DNA of 64,000 nt from the NCBI GenBank assembly GCA_018608405.1, contig JABAZP010000024.1:1-64000 (forward strand). The letters are read 5' to 3'. The stretch comes from Flavobacteriales bacterium. Lineage in GTDB: Bacteria > Bacteroidota > Bacteroidia > Flavobacteriales_E > Vicingaceae. This document shows, in pieces, positions 8,285 to 15,491 of this stretch (position 1 is its first letter; every line of letters starts with the position of its first letter). The position numbers and the translations under genes were made by a program. Below the pieces are notes generated by a model. The model did no database searches. It was given only the letters and a program-made list of their open reading frames with translations, and was not told the origin of the DNA.

Positions 8285-9027
8285 ATTTCGGATCTAGAAA
8301 TCCTTTTGCAGACCTACCAGTAGTAGTAAAAAACTTACTGATTCTTAACGTGCTAATGCTTTTAGCAACTTTCGCAAGTTCGTCTGCAGGAATTAATTTG
8401 GCACAGATATTAGGTTTACATCATTGGTCAAGTGAGTTATTTCGACCACATCAATTGGTAACATACCTATTCATGCATGGCGGCATTGCCCATTTGTTTT
8501 TTAACATGTTTGCACTGTACATGTTTGGTAAAATACTGGAACAAGTTTGGGGACCTAAGCGGTTTCTAATTTATTATATGGTTACAGGAATTGGAGCAGG
8601 AATTATTCAATTATTAGTATCTGAACTTCGAATTCAATCGCTGATCAGTGAAATTGATCCGGCTATCTATCAACAAATTTTAGATGAAGGTTTATCCATC
8701 CGACAGATGGGGAAAAATTACACTAATCCGGTCGCCGCCGAAATAAACAATTTGATTAACATTTCTACAGTCGGTGCATCTGGTGCTGTTTTTGGAATTC
8801 TATTGGCGTTTGGAATGCTTTTTCCAAATACTCAGTTACTGCTCATTATCCCTCCTATTCCAATAAAAGCAAAGTATTTTGTATTGATTTACGGAGCAAT
8901 TGAGCTCTATCAGGGAATAGCAAACAATCCTAATGACAATGTCGCACACTTTGCTCATTTGGGTGGAATGCTTTTCGGTTTTGCTCTACTTAAATTTTGG
9001 AAAACAAACACAAACAATTTCTACTAA
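8281..9027 (+). CDS. Rhomboid family intramembrane serine protease
   Basis: This 248-residue polytopic inner-membrane protein carries rhomboid signatures: an HGGIAHLFFNMFALYMFG segment (membrane-embedded H and N), the nucleophile motif GASGAVFG, and the catalytic His in AHFAHLGG. These support an active serine/histidine dyad. An unusually long loop of about 50 residues with many isoleucines and glutamines lies between TM2/3 and the serine helix. The start overlaps the mutL stop by four bases, and the stop overlaps the next gene's ATG by one base. Substrates are unknown. Confidence 0.92.
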   Translation: MNFGSRNPFADLPVVVKNLLILNVLMLLATFASSSAGINLAQILGLHHWSSELFRPHQLVTYLFMHGGIAHLFFNMFALYMFGKILEQVWGPKRFLIYYMVTGIGAGIIQLLVSELRIQSLISEIDPAIYQQILDEGLSIRQMGKNYTNPVAAEINNLINISTVGASGAVFGILLAFGMLFPNTQLLLIIPPIPIKAKYFVLIYGAIELYQGIANNPNDNVAHFAHLGGMLFGFALLKFWKTNTNNFY

Positions 9028-9926
9028 TGCGATTCGGAAATCAAAATAACTTCAGTAGTAACTTCATGCAAAATAGCATGTTGGTAAAGTTGATTTATGC
9101 CAACTTAGTTCTCTTTGTTGCCATTAAACTACTGTACTTATTCTTTTGGCTATTTGTTGCAAATGGCTCTCCCAACCAATGGGCATTAGAATGGTTAGCT
9201 GTACCTTCAGACCCAAGCAAACTCATTTTTAAACCCTGGACCATAATTACTTACATGTTCTTGCATTTGGGCTTTTTCCACCTGTTCAGCAACATGTTAT
9301 GGCTTTATTTTTTAGGCACTTTATTTGTGCAATTCCTCGGTGAAAAAAAGCTTTACACGGTCTACATAGCAGGAGGTATCGCAGGTGCACTTTTGTACGT
9401 ATTGTTTTTCAATATTTTCCCAGTTTTCGAAAACGTTAATAGCAGTGCTATTGCCTTAGGTGCTTCAGCTTCTGTTATGGCAGTAGTTGTTGGTGTTGGA
9501 ACTTATTCACCTAATTACTCCATTCGGCTATTATTTTTAGGCGATGTAAAGCTTAAATACATTGCAATTTTCTCCTTCGTTATCGACGTGCTTAGTATTT
9601 CAAATTCAAATTCAGGTGGTCACATTGCTCACATAGGCGGCGCAGCTTTGGGCTTTTTATTTGCAAAGCAGTGGAGCAAGGGAAAAGACATTACGGCATG
9701 GGTCGGTTCAACCACTAACTTTTTATTAGCCTTGGTAAAACCAAGTAAAAAAAGTAAAATGAAGGTAAAATATAAAAGACCTTCTACCTCCGATTACGAA
9801 TACCAAGATCGAAAGAAAGAAGAACAGTCTGCAGTTGATGCTATTCTCGATAAAATTTCTCGTTCAGGTTATGATTCTTTGAGCAAAAAAGAAAAGGAGA
9901 TTTTGTTTAAGGCTAGTGGGAAGTAA
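9027..9926 (+). CDS. Rhomboid family protein, second copy
   Basis: A 299-residue rhomboid-like membrane protein. HLGFFHLFSNMLWLYFLG gives the conserved H/N segment, GASASVMA carries the serine in a GxSx context (Ala replacing the usual second Gly), and GGHIAHIGGAALGF supplies the catalytic His. Residues from about 240 form a soluble, lysine-rich tail ending in a short motif (DKISRSGYDSLSKKEKEILF) that is shared by many flavobacterial rhomboids. The start at 9027 is chosen because TAATG joins it to the preceding gene; the frame also opens at 8997 inside that gene. Confidence 0.9.
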   Translation: MRFGNQNNFSSNFMQNSMLVKLIYANLVLFVAIKLLYLFFWLFVANGSPNQWALEWLAVPSDPSKLIFKPWTIITYMFLHLGFFHLFSNMLWLYFLGTLFVQFLGEKKLYTVYIAGGIAGALLYVLFFNIFPVFENVNSSAIALGASASVMAVVVGVGTYSPNYSIRLLFLGDVKLKYIAIFSFVIDVLSISNSNSGGHIAHIGGAALGFLFAKQWSKGKDITAWVGSTTNFLLALVKPSKKSKMKVKYKRPSTSDYEYQDRKKEEQSAVDAILDKISRSGYDSLSKKEKEILFKASGK

Positions 9927-10012
9927 ATTGAGGTGAAAGACTGAGACAAAAGACTAAATCACCTTTTTCTAAATACAAACTAATTTCACCTTGTGCTTTT
10001 AGACTTTCATCT

Positions 10013-10753
10013 TTAGCTTTCATCCTTAGGCTTTGGTCTCTTTGCTTTTTTAGGTACGTAATAATAGACAACTTCGGGTGATTTAAACTCAGCTTTACTA
10101 GGTTTAGCAACATCCTCCTTAAAATCAACGTATTCTCCTAATACTTCCTCCTCCTCTTCATCTTCTTCAGGCCAAACGAACTCTTTACGTTGCGGACCTT
10201 GTTTACGATATACTACGGCTAGTATAAGACCAATCAAAAGCCCCCAAAAATGTCCTTCCCAACTAATACTTTTATCCCACGGTAGAATTCCCCAAATTAA
10301 ACTTCCGTATAAAAAAGCAACTAAAAAAGAAAGCGCTACTAGCGGAATATACTTTCTAAGAAAACCACTAATAAATAAAAACCCAAACAAAGCATATACC
10401 AAACCACTAGCACCAATGTGATAGGCTGTTCTAGCGGAAATCCAAGTATACAAACCAGCTAACAGGAAGGAAAGTAAAATAACTTTTGGAGCTAGCGACC
10501 TGTAAAAATAAAACATGGCCCAACCCAAAATTAGCAGTGGAAGTGAATTATTAAAAACATGATTCCAATCTCCATGAATAAAAGGTGAAAGCAGAACTCC
10601 TTTAAGCCCAGAAAACTCTCTTGGCAATATCCCAAATCTCACAAATGAAGTGTCGAAGTACAGTTCTATTGTTTTAACTAAAACAATGAATAGCACAAAA
10701 ATGAATGGAAATACCGCACTGTAAATAAATTTCTTCTTTTCGAAACTGTCCAT
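10013..10753 (-). CDS. Rhomboid family protein, third copy
   Basis: This 246-residue membrane protein is convergent to the other two rhomboids. It carries HGDWNHVFNNSLPLLILGW (H and N residues), the nucleophile motif GASGLVYALFG and a distal His in SWEGHFWGLLIG, so the dyad appears intact. The C-terminal 60 residues are soluble, with an acidic run (EEDEEEEE) and then a basic tail (PKKAKRPKPKDES). It differs from the other two in its spacing, so it is not a recent duplicate. No promoter box was recognised. Confidence 0.88.
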   Translation of the reverse strand: MDSFEKKKFIYSAVFPFIFVLFIVLVKTIELYFDTSFVRFGILPREFSGLKGVLLSPFIHGDWNHVFNNSLPLLILGWAMFYFYRSLAPKVILLSFLLAGLYTWISARTAYHIGASGLVYALFGFLFISGFLRKYIPLVALSFLVAFLYGSLIWGILPWDKSISWEGHFWGLLIGLILAVVYRKQGPQRKEFVWPEEDEEEEEVLGEYVDFKEDVAKPSKAEFKSPEVVYYYVPKKAKRPKPKDES

Positions 10754-10872
10754 TCAATTTTTTTAAATCAATTTGCTACTTGCCAAATCTTTGTTAAAAT
10801 TTTACCATACAAATAATTAGCCATTGTCATTTCGGCAGATATTGTTATTTTCAAATAACTAAAATTAAGCAT

Positions 10873-11163
10873 ATGAAAAAGTTAGTTCTTTCCGCCATTT
10901 TTACCGTTGGTTTCTGTGTTTTTGGATTTGCCACCAATAAGATTGAAATACAAATAGATAACCAACAAAAAGAAGAAACCCCAACGCAAAAAAAGAAAAT
11001 TGAGCGTTATGATTTTAGTTTATTTAAATTCGTTAAACCACTTCCAAAGAAACAAGAGAAGGACTCTACTAAAACAAGTGAAGAATTAATAAGGGGTAAA
11101 TCTCAAAAGCTTGAAACCGCTTATCATCAAGAAAAGCCTCTCGCCTTTTTAATGTTCTCATAG
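10873..11163 (+). CDS. Small exported protein of unknown function
   Basis: A 96-residue protein with a signal peptide ([20 protein letters not shown], cleavage likely before TNK), followed by a lysine/glutamate-rich hydrophilic region ([31 protein letters not shown]). No family recognised. It lies alone on the plus strand, and its last 37 bases overlap the convergent DnaJ-domain gene. The leader peptide makes it more likely a real periplasmic or secreted protein than a chance frame. Confidence 0.6.
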   Translation: MKKLVLSAIFTVGFCVFGFATNKIEIQIDNQQKEETPTQKKKIERYDFSLFKFVKPLPKKQEKDSTKTSEELIRGKSQKLETAYHQEKPLAFLMFS

Positions 11164-11882
11164 GCTTCCTGAACCTTTCTAAATTTTTCTTCTGCCTGAA
11201 CTTTTACTTCTTCGCCTAGGTGATTTACTTTATCGGGATGATATTTCATGGCCATTTTACGGTATGCCTTCTTAACCTCATCGTCAGATGCATCTTGTGT
11301 AATTTCTAAAATCTTAAAATCGCCACCGGTTTGTCTTACAAACATCGCCTTTATCGACTGAAAGTCTGCAGACCCAATTCCTAAAAATCCTGCTATTCGC
11401 TGAATAGTCAAAACTTCACTATCACTTATATGTCCGTCTGCTTTTGCAATTCCAAACATGTAGTGCAACAATTGCAATCGACTTGCGTATTGCATTTGAT
11501 ATCGAATTTGATGCCCAATGGTTCGGGCATCAACTGGACTCTTTAGTAAATCCCGCAAGGCTCGCATTTGCTCCCTTGTTTTCGCCTCGCCAAATTGCTG
11601 CGTATAAAAACGCTTAACATATTTTAATTCAGATTTCAAAACCTTCCCATCGGCTTTCATCACTGCTGCTGTCAGCACTAAAAGGCTAGCTGCAAAGTCC
11701 CCTGTGGCAGTTCTTTGATACGCTTGCTGACCTGTGTATCGATCTCCAGAAAAGCGCTCATCCCATTCAACAGAATTTCTTCGATCGAATAGACTGCCAA
11801 TAACAAAACCCAAAATTGCACCCGGAAATTTAAAAAATGAAAACCCAATTAACGCCCCAATCCATTTTGCCCAACCTTTCAT
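11127..11882 (-). CDS. TerB-like and DnaJ-domain protein (DjlA-like co-chaperone)
   Basis: A 251-residue protein with three parts. The N-terminus (residues 5-30) is a short hydrophobic, glycine-rich segment that may touch the membrane. The middle (about 65-170) is an all-helical TerB-type domain with two acidic repeats ([12 protein letters not shown] and [12 protein letters not shown]). The C-terminus (about 185-250) is a J domain with the HPD tripeptide in [10 protein letters not shown] that stimulates DnaK. This is the DjlA layout. The gene is monocistronic and its end overlaps the convergent small exported-protein gene. Confidence 0.88.
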   Translation of the reverse strand: MKGWAKWIGALIGFSFFKFPGAILGFVIGSLFDRRNSVEWDERFSGDRYTGQQAYQRTATGDFAASLLVLTAAVMKADGKVLKSELKYVKRFYTQQFGEAKTREQMRALRDLLKSPVDARTIGHQIRYQMQYASRLQLLHYMFGIAKADGHISDSEVLTIQRIAGFLGIGSADFQSIKAMFVRQTGGDFKILEITQDASDDEVKKAYRKMAMKYHPDKVNHLGEEVKVQAEEKFRKVQEAYENIKKARGFS

Positions 11883-11973
11883 AATATTTTAACGTTTAAG
11901 AAGTAATAAAATTAGGAAATTGAAGTTCCTTAAGATGTCGTTTAATAATATTTAAAATCTGCTTTTTATTAAT

Positions 11974-11981
11974 TAATTTTG
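11974..11981 (+). promoter_or_regulatory. -7 box (TAATTTTG) before the gene at 11986
   Basis: An exact TAnnTTTG match ends 4 nt before the proposed TTG start codon. No -33 TTG at the right distance is seen. Together these predict a leaderless message. Confidence 0.4.
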
Positions 11982-11985
11982 CCAA

Positions 11986-12429
11986 TTGAAATTGCGCGTT
12001 CTTCAACCAACATATGACTTTATACCCCCACCAATTGAGAGTGGCTCCGCTTACTATTTTACGACAGACAGCGGAATACAATATGAAGTAAAGTTTGGTA
12101 GAAAACAACACAACATTTTGAATACCTCCATTGTTTTCGGAGTGTTAAATGATGAGTTTGACGGCGAAGAGTATAGCATGACCAATAAATTTGAGGTTTA
12201 CAGAGTAATGTCGACCATAGTAAAAATAGTGGAACGCTACATAAAGTTGCATCCACATATTAACTGCTATGAGTTTACAGGAGAACCAACAGAAAAAGAA
12301 ATTGACAAAGAAGGAAGAGTTAGATTAATGCTGTACAACCGCTACTTACCTAACATATTTGGCGAGGAATGGGAAGTAAAGCACGAACATAGTAAAAGTG
12401 TGGTGTCAAAAAAGGTCGCTAATAATTAG
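11986..12429 (+). CDS. Conserved hypothetical protein upstream of rpoD
   Basis: A 147-residue soluble protein beginning at TTG (MKLRVLQPTYDFI...). It reads as an alpha/beta protein: YEVKFGRKQHNILNTSIVFGVLND, then MTNKFEVYRVMSTIVKIVERYIKLHPHINCYEFTGEP, ending in a charged tail. The pattern of a beta-strand-rich start followed by a TNxxxxYRVMxTIV helix and a short strand resembles small phage/DUF-type proteins, but I cannot name the family. No ATG occurs until residue 66, which would destroy the domain, so TTG is preferred. It may be cotranscribed with rpoD, 45 bases downstream. Confidence 0.7.
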   Translation: MKLRVLQPTYDFIPPPIESGSAYYFTTDSGIQYEVKFGRKQHNILNTSIVFGVLNDEFDGEEYSMTNKFEVYRVMSTIVKIVERYIKLHPHINCYEFTGEPTEKEIDKEGRVRLMLYNRYLPNIFGEEWEVKHEHSKSVVSKKVANN

Positions 12430-12474
12430 CATGATTATTGCTAGTAAAAAGTGTTGTAAAAAGAAAAAGAAAAT

Positions 12475-13338
12475 ATGAGACAACTAAAAATTAGTCAACA
12501 GATTACCAAACGAGAAAGCAAGTCTTTAGAGAAATATCTTCAAGATGTTTCAAAGGAAGAGATGATTACTGCCGAGGAAGAGGTAGAGTTGGCAATTAAA
12601 ATTCAGAGTGGCGATGAAAGAGCGTTGAACAGGTTGGTTAGAGCTAACTTGCGTTTCGTAATTTCTGTTGCTAAGCAATACCAAAATACCGGTCTGACGT
12701 TAGAAGATTTGATTAACGAAGGAAACTTAGGATTAATCGAAGCGGCAAAAAGGTATGATCATACAAAGGGGTTTAAATTTATCTCTTATGCAGTATGGTG
12801 GATTCGTCAAAGTATTTTGAAAGCCGCTGCTGATAATTCTAGAACCATTCGTTTACCACATAACCGATTGGGAGAGATCCAAAAAATCAGTAAAGCTTCA
12901 AATGAATTTGAGCAAAAGAATGAAAGAACTCCAACAGCAGACGAATTGTCAGACTTGACTGAAATGGATGTAGCAAAGGTTGAAATGTCTTTGAAGATGT
13001 CCAAAAAACAAGTTTCTATTGATGCTCCTATGAGCAACGATGACGACAATAACAGTTTAGTAAGCGTTCTTCAAAATTCTGATACTCCTGATCCTGCCGA
13101 CAACCTTTTACAAGAGTCTCTTTCTCAAGATTTAGAAAGAACCTTGGCATATTTGAAAGGAATGGAAGCTGAAGTTATTCGTTTATTCTACGGTTTAGGT
13201 GGAGCTAGCGAAATGACATTGGAAGAAATTGGAAATACTTTTGGCTTAACAAGAGAACGAATTCGTCAAATTAAAGAAAGAGGTTTAAGAAGACTAAGAA
13301 GAGTTTCGAATCAAACAAACCTTCAAACGTACTTGTGA
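12475..13338 (+). CDS. rpoD: Primary RNA polymerase sigma factor (RpoD/SigA, Bacteroidota short form)
   Basis: This 287-residue sigma-70 factor has region 1.2 (SLEKYLQDVSKEEMITAEEEVELA), region 2 (RANLRFVISVAKQYQNTGLTLEDLINEGNLGLIEAAKRYD, with FKFISYAVWWIRQSI for -10 recognition), region 3 (RLPHNRLGEI) and region 4 (LEEIGNTFGLTRERIRQIKERGLRRLRR). It lacks the long region 1.1 of proteobacterial RpoD, as expected in this phylum, where the factor recognises TAnnTTTG / TTG promoters such as those listed here. A strong terminator follows. Confidence 0.96.
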   Translation: MRQLKISQQITKRESKSLEKYLQDVSKEEMITAEEEVELAIKIQSGDERALNRLVRANLRFVISVAKQYQNTGLTLEDLINEGNLGLIEAAKRYDHTKGFKFISYAVWWIRQSILKAAADNSRTIRLPHNRLGEIQKISKASNEFEQKNERTPTADELSDLTEMDVAKVEMSLKMSKKQVSIDAPMSNDDDNNSLVSVLQNSDTPDPADNLLQESLSQDLERTLAYLKGMEAEVIRLFYGLGGASEMTLEEIGNTFGLTRERIRQIKERGLRRLRRVSNQTNLQTYL

Positions 13339-13361
13339 CACTTTCTTTTACTAGAAAATAC

Positions 13362-13392
13362 AACCGCCTCGAGAAATCGAGGCGGTTTTTTT
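13362..13392 (+). terminator. Rho-independent terminator of rpoD
   Basis: A perfect 11-bp GC-rich stem (13362-13372 with 13377-13387) with a GAAA loop is followed by a T-run. It lies 24 nt after the rpoD stop. Confidence 0.93.
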
Positions 13393-13481
13393 GTTCTTAT
13401 TTTAAATTGAAATCATACCGAATGGTAATCTATTTCCTATCTCAGAATTCTTAATTCGAGGATTTATAAATCGTAATCACT

Positions 13482-14288
13482 TTACCAACTACCTCCTGCT
13501 CCACCACCGCCAAAAGAGCCGCCGCCAAATCCACCAAAACCGCCACCTGATCCTCCAAATCCTCCTCGTCCACTTGTAAAGTTTCCAAAAGAACCTGAAT
13601 GTCTGCCCCTTAAAGACCCCATTAACATAAGCGCTAACCAAAGAGAGGTATCATTCCGATTGGCGTACCTTCTTGCTCTTCCAAAAGTTCCTGCAAACAT
13701 GATGATAATAAATACGATGACAAAAATAACAGGAATTACCGACCCTTTCTTTCCTCCTCTACCTCTAGAGTTATAGTTTTCAGCAGAATACTCTCCCCCT
13801 GTAATTTCCACAATTGTTTGAATTCCCTGAAGCAGGCCTTGCTCAGTTTGACCGTTCTTGAAGTAAGGAATCATTTCGTTCTCGACGATTCTCTTCCCTA
13901 TTGCATCTGGCAAAACTCCTTCTAGTCCATAACCTGTTGCAATAAAAACCTCTCCTTTGGAATTCGACTGCTTCGGTTTGAATAATAGAACTATACCATT
14001 GTCGAACTTTGCATTGCCTACCCCCCACTTTTCTCCCAAGTCAAATGCAAAAAAAGAAGGCTCTTCACCGCACAAATCTTGCACAGTTACCAAGGCGATC
14101 TGAGTTGATGTTGTATCGTTGAACCCAACTAAATAATTCTCTAACTGAGCTTCAAAAGAAGGCGAAAGAACATTAGCAAAATCATTTACCAATCTAGCCG
14201 GATTCTGCTTTTCAGGAATACAGCTTTGCCCAATCAGAGTTGAAAAAGTAACTACAGAAAGTAAAAAAGTAAGTAAGATTTTCCTCAT
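13482..14288 (-). CDS. TPM-domain protein with Gly-rich tail (YgcG-like)
   Basis: From the ATG at 14288 the protein has 268 residues: a signal peptide (MRKILLTFLLSVVTFSTLIGQ), a TPM domain (about 30-165; LVNDFANVLSPSFEAQLENYL, then IALVTVQDLCGEEP, GVLPDAIGKRI), one transmembrane helix (VIPVIFVIVFIIIMFAG) and a tail of Gly, Ser and Phe ending in GGGGAGGSW. This is the usual layout of the family. The periplasmic TPM domain has been linked to photosystem repair in plants and to membrane stress or protease partners in bacteria. ATG 14330 would put the leader peptide inside the protein, so 14288 is chosen. It is the last gene of the lemA-TPM-TPM cluster. Confidence 0.9.
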   Translation of the reverse strand: MRKILLTFLLSVVTFSTLIGQSCIPEKQNPARLVNDFANVLSPSFEAQLENYLVGFNDTTSTQIALVTVQDLCGEEPSFFAFDLGEKWGVGNAKFDNGIVLLFKPKQSNSKGEVFIATGYGLEGVLPDAIGKRIVENEMIPYFKNGQTEQGLLQGIQTIVEITGGEYSAENYNSRGRGGKKGSVIPVIFVIVFIIIMFAGTFGRARRYANRNDTSLWLALMLMGSLRGRHSGSFGNFTSGRGGFGGSGGGFGGFGGGSFGGGGAGGSW

Positions 14289-14292
14289 CGTG

Positions 14293-14730
14293 CTATTTTT
14301 TTCCAAATGAAATATCATCGGACAATTCATTAATATCTCCTTTCTGATACGGGAAATGAGCTTTTAATTGAAGACCCGCCTCTTTTGCTCCTGCAATAAG
14401 CCCTCCCTTAAAATCGCCTTTTTTAAAATGCTCTAACATGATTAGCGAGGTAGAATCCCAAAACCCTTCTGGAACTTTTTGATTAATTCCGACATCTCCT
14501 AAAATGGCGAATTCCTTTGATTCGATTGCTAAGTAAATCAATACTCCATTTCTTAGCTTGGTTTCATGCAATTCCAACTTTTCAAAAACGAAAGATGCTC
14601 GATCCATCACGTTTTCGCTCAACTTTCCCTCAATATGAATTTTAACCTCTCCAGAGGTATTTAATTCTGCCTCCTGAATGGCCTCTCTAATTTGCTGCTG
14701 ATCTGCTTCTGTAAATATATCTTTTGCCAT
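14293..14730 (-). CDS. TPM-domain protein (cytoplasmic-looking partner)
   Basis: A 145-residue protein consisting essentially of one TPM domain (EADQQQIREAIQEAELNTSGEVKIHIEGK, NGVLIYLAIESKEFAILGDVGI, FKKGDFKGGLIAGAKEAG). It has no leader peptide or membrane segment, unlike its neighbour. It starts 1 nt after the lemA stop and ends 4 nt before the next TPM gene, so the three genes form a tight operon. LemA-TPM-TPM clusters recur across Bacteroidota; the joint function is not settled. Confidence 0.88.
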   Translation of the reverse strand: MAKDIFTEADQQQIREAIQEAELNTSGEVKIHIEGKLSENVMDRASFVFEKLELHETKLRNGVLIYLAIESKEFAILGDVGINQKVPEGFWDSTSLIMLEHFKKGDFKGGLIAGAKEAGLQLKAHFPYQKGDINELSDDISFGKK

Positions 14731-14731
14731 A

Positions 14732-15310
14732 CTAAAATTCTACTTTTGGTGCTTTTTCTGAACCCGCTTCCGCTTCAAAATATCCTTTTTTCTCAAAATC
14801 AAACCAACCTGCATAAATGTTACGAGGGAACTGTTTGATGTATGTATTATAATCTTTGGTTACTTCATTGAACTTTCTGCGTTCCACCGAAATTCTATTC
14901 TCCGTTCCTTCCAATTGAGCTTGTAACTCTAAAAAGTTCTGATTGGCTTTCAGATCTGGATAACGTTCAAAAGTTGCCATTAATCGAGACAAAGAACCAC
15001 TCAACTGACTTTGCGCATTTTGAAATTTAGCCATATTTTCAGGTGTTAAATCCTCAACATTTATATTCATTGAGGTTGCTTTAGAGCGTGCTTCAGTTAC
15101 CTCAACAAAAGTTGATTTCTCAAACTCAGCATACCCCTTCACAGTTAACACTAAATTTGGAATTAAATCGGCTCTTCTTTGATAAGATGTTTCAACTTGA
15201 GCCCATTGACCTCCAACACTTTCCTGCTTTGCTACCATTTCATTGTATCCACAAGAACTTAAGGTGGCAACAGCAACAAATGCTATTATTATATTTTTAA
15301 TTTTTTTCAT
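14732..15310 (-). CDS. lemA: LemA family lipoprotein
   Basis: From the ATG at 15310 the product is 192 residues, with a lipoprotein leader (MKKIKNIIIAFVAVATLSSC, Cys20 in a typical LSSC lipobox) followed by the long helical LemA domain (WAQVETSYQRRADLIPNLVLTVKGYAEFE, then an N-rich amphipathic helix and the C-terminal YNTYIKQFPRNIYAGWFDFEKKGYF). LemA proteins form extended helical bundles at the membrane. The frame opens 10 codons earlier at 15340, but the leader peptide fixes the start at 15310. First gene of the lemA-TPM-TPM operon. Confidence 0.92.
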   Translation of the reverse strand: MKKIKNIIIAFVAVATLSSCGYNEMVAKQESVGGQWAQVETSYQRRADLIPNLVLTVKGYAEFEKSTFVEVTEARSKATSMNINVEDLTPENMAKFQNAQSQLSGSLSRLMATFERYPDLKANQNFLELQAQLEGTENRISVERRKFNEVTKDYNTYIKQFPRNIYAGWFDFEKKGYFEAEAGSEKAPKVEF

Positions 15311-15397
15311 TTTGGTTTTATTTATTGTTAAGTTAATCACAATTCTACTTCTTTATATTCTCAATTTATGAGCGGTGAAAATGTTCCTCAAAAGGTA

Positions 15398-15443
15398 TAA
15401 AAAATCCCCAACCTAATCTAAAAACAGATTAAAGATTGAGGAT
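15398..15443 (-). terminator. Terminator downstream of htpG
   Basis: An imperfect inverted repeat (AATCCCCAACCTAATCT versus AGATTAAAGATTGAGGATT) surrounds an A-rich loop. On the minus strand it is followed by a T-run, about 50 nt after the htpG stop. Confidence 0.7.
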
Positions 15444-15491
15444 TCTCTTTTTGTGCATTAAATATACTGCTTCAATTACTTGAAACGCAAT

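Noticed and set aside
9913-10128. Minus-strand open frame at the end of the third rhomboid gene
   Set aside because: Overlaps the rhomboid tail in another frame and has no recognisable protein features.
12059-12256. Minus-strand frames inside the gene at 11986
   Set aside because: The plus-strand frame has a promoter box, continuous protein-like sequence and neighbours in the same direction; the minus-strand frames look like its complement.
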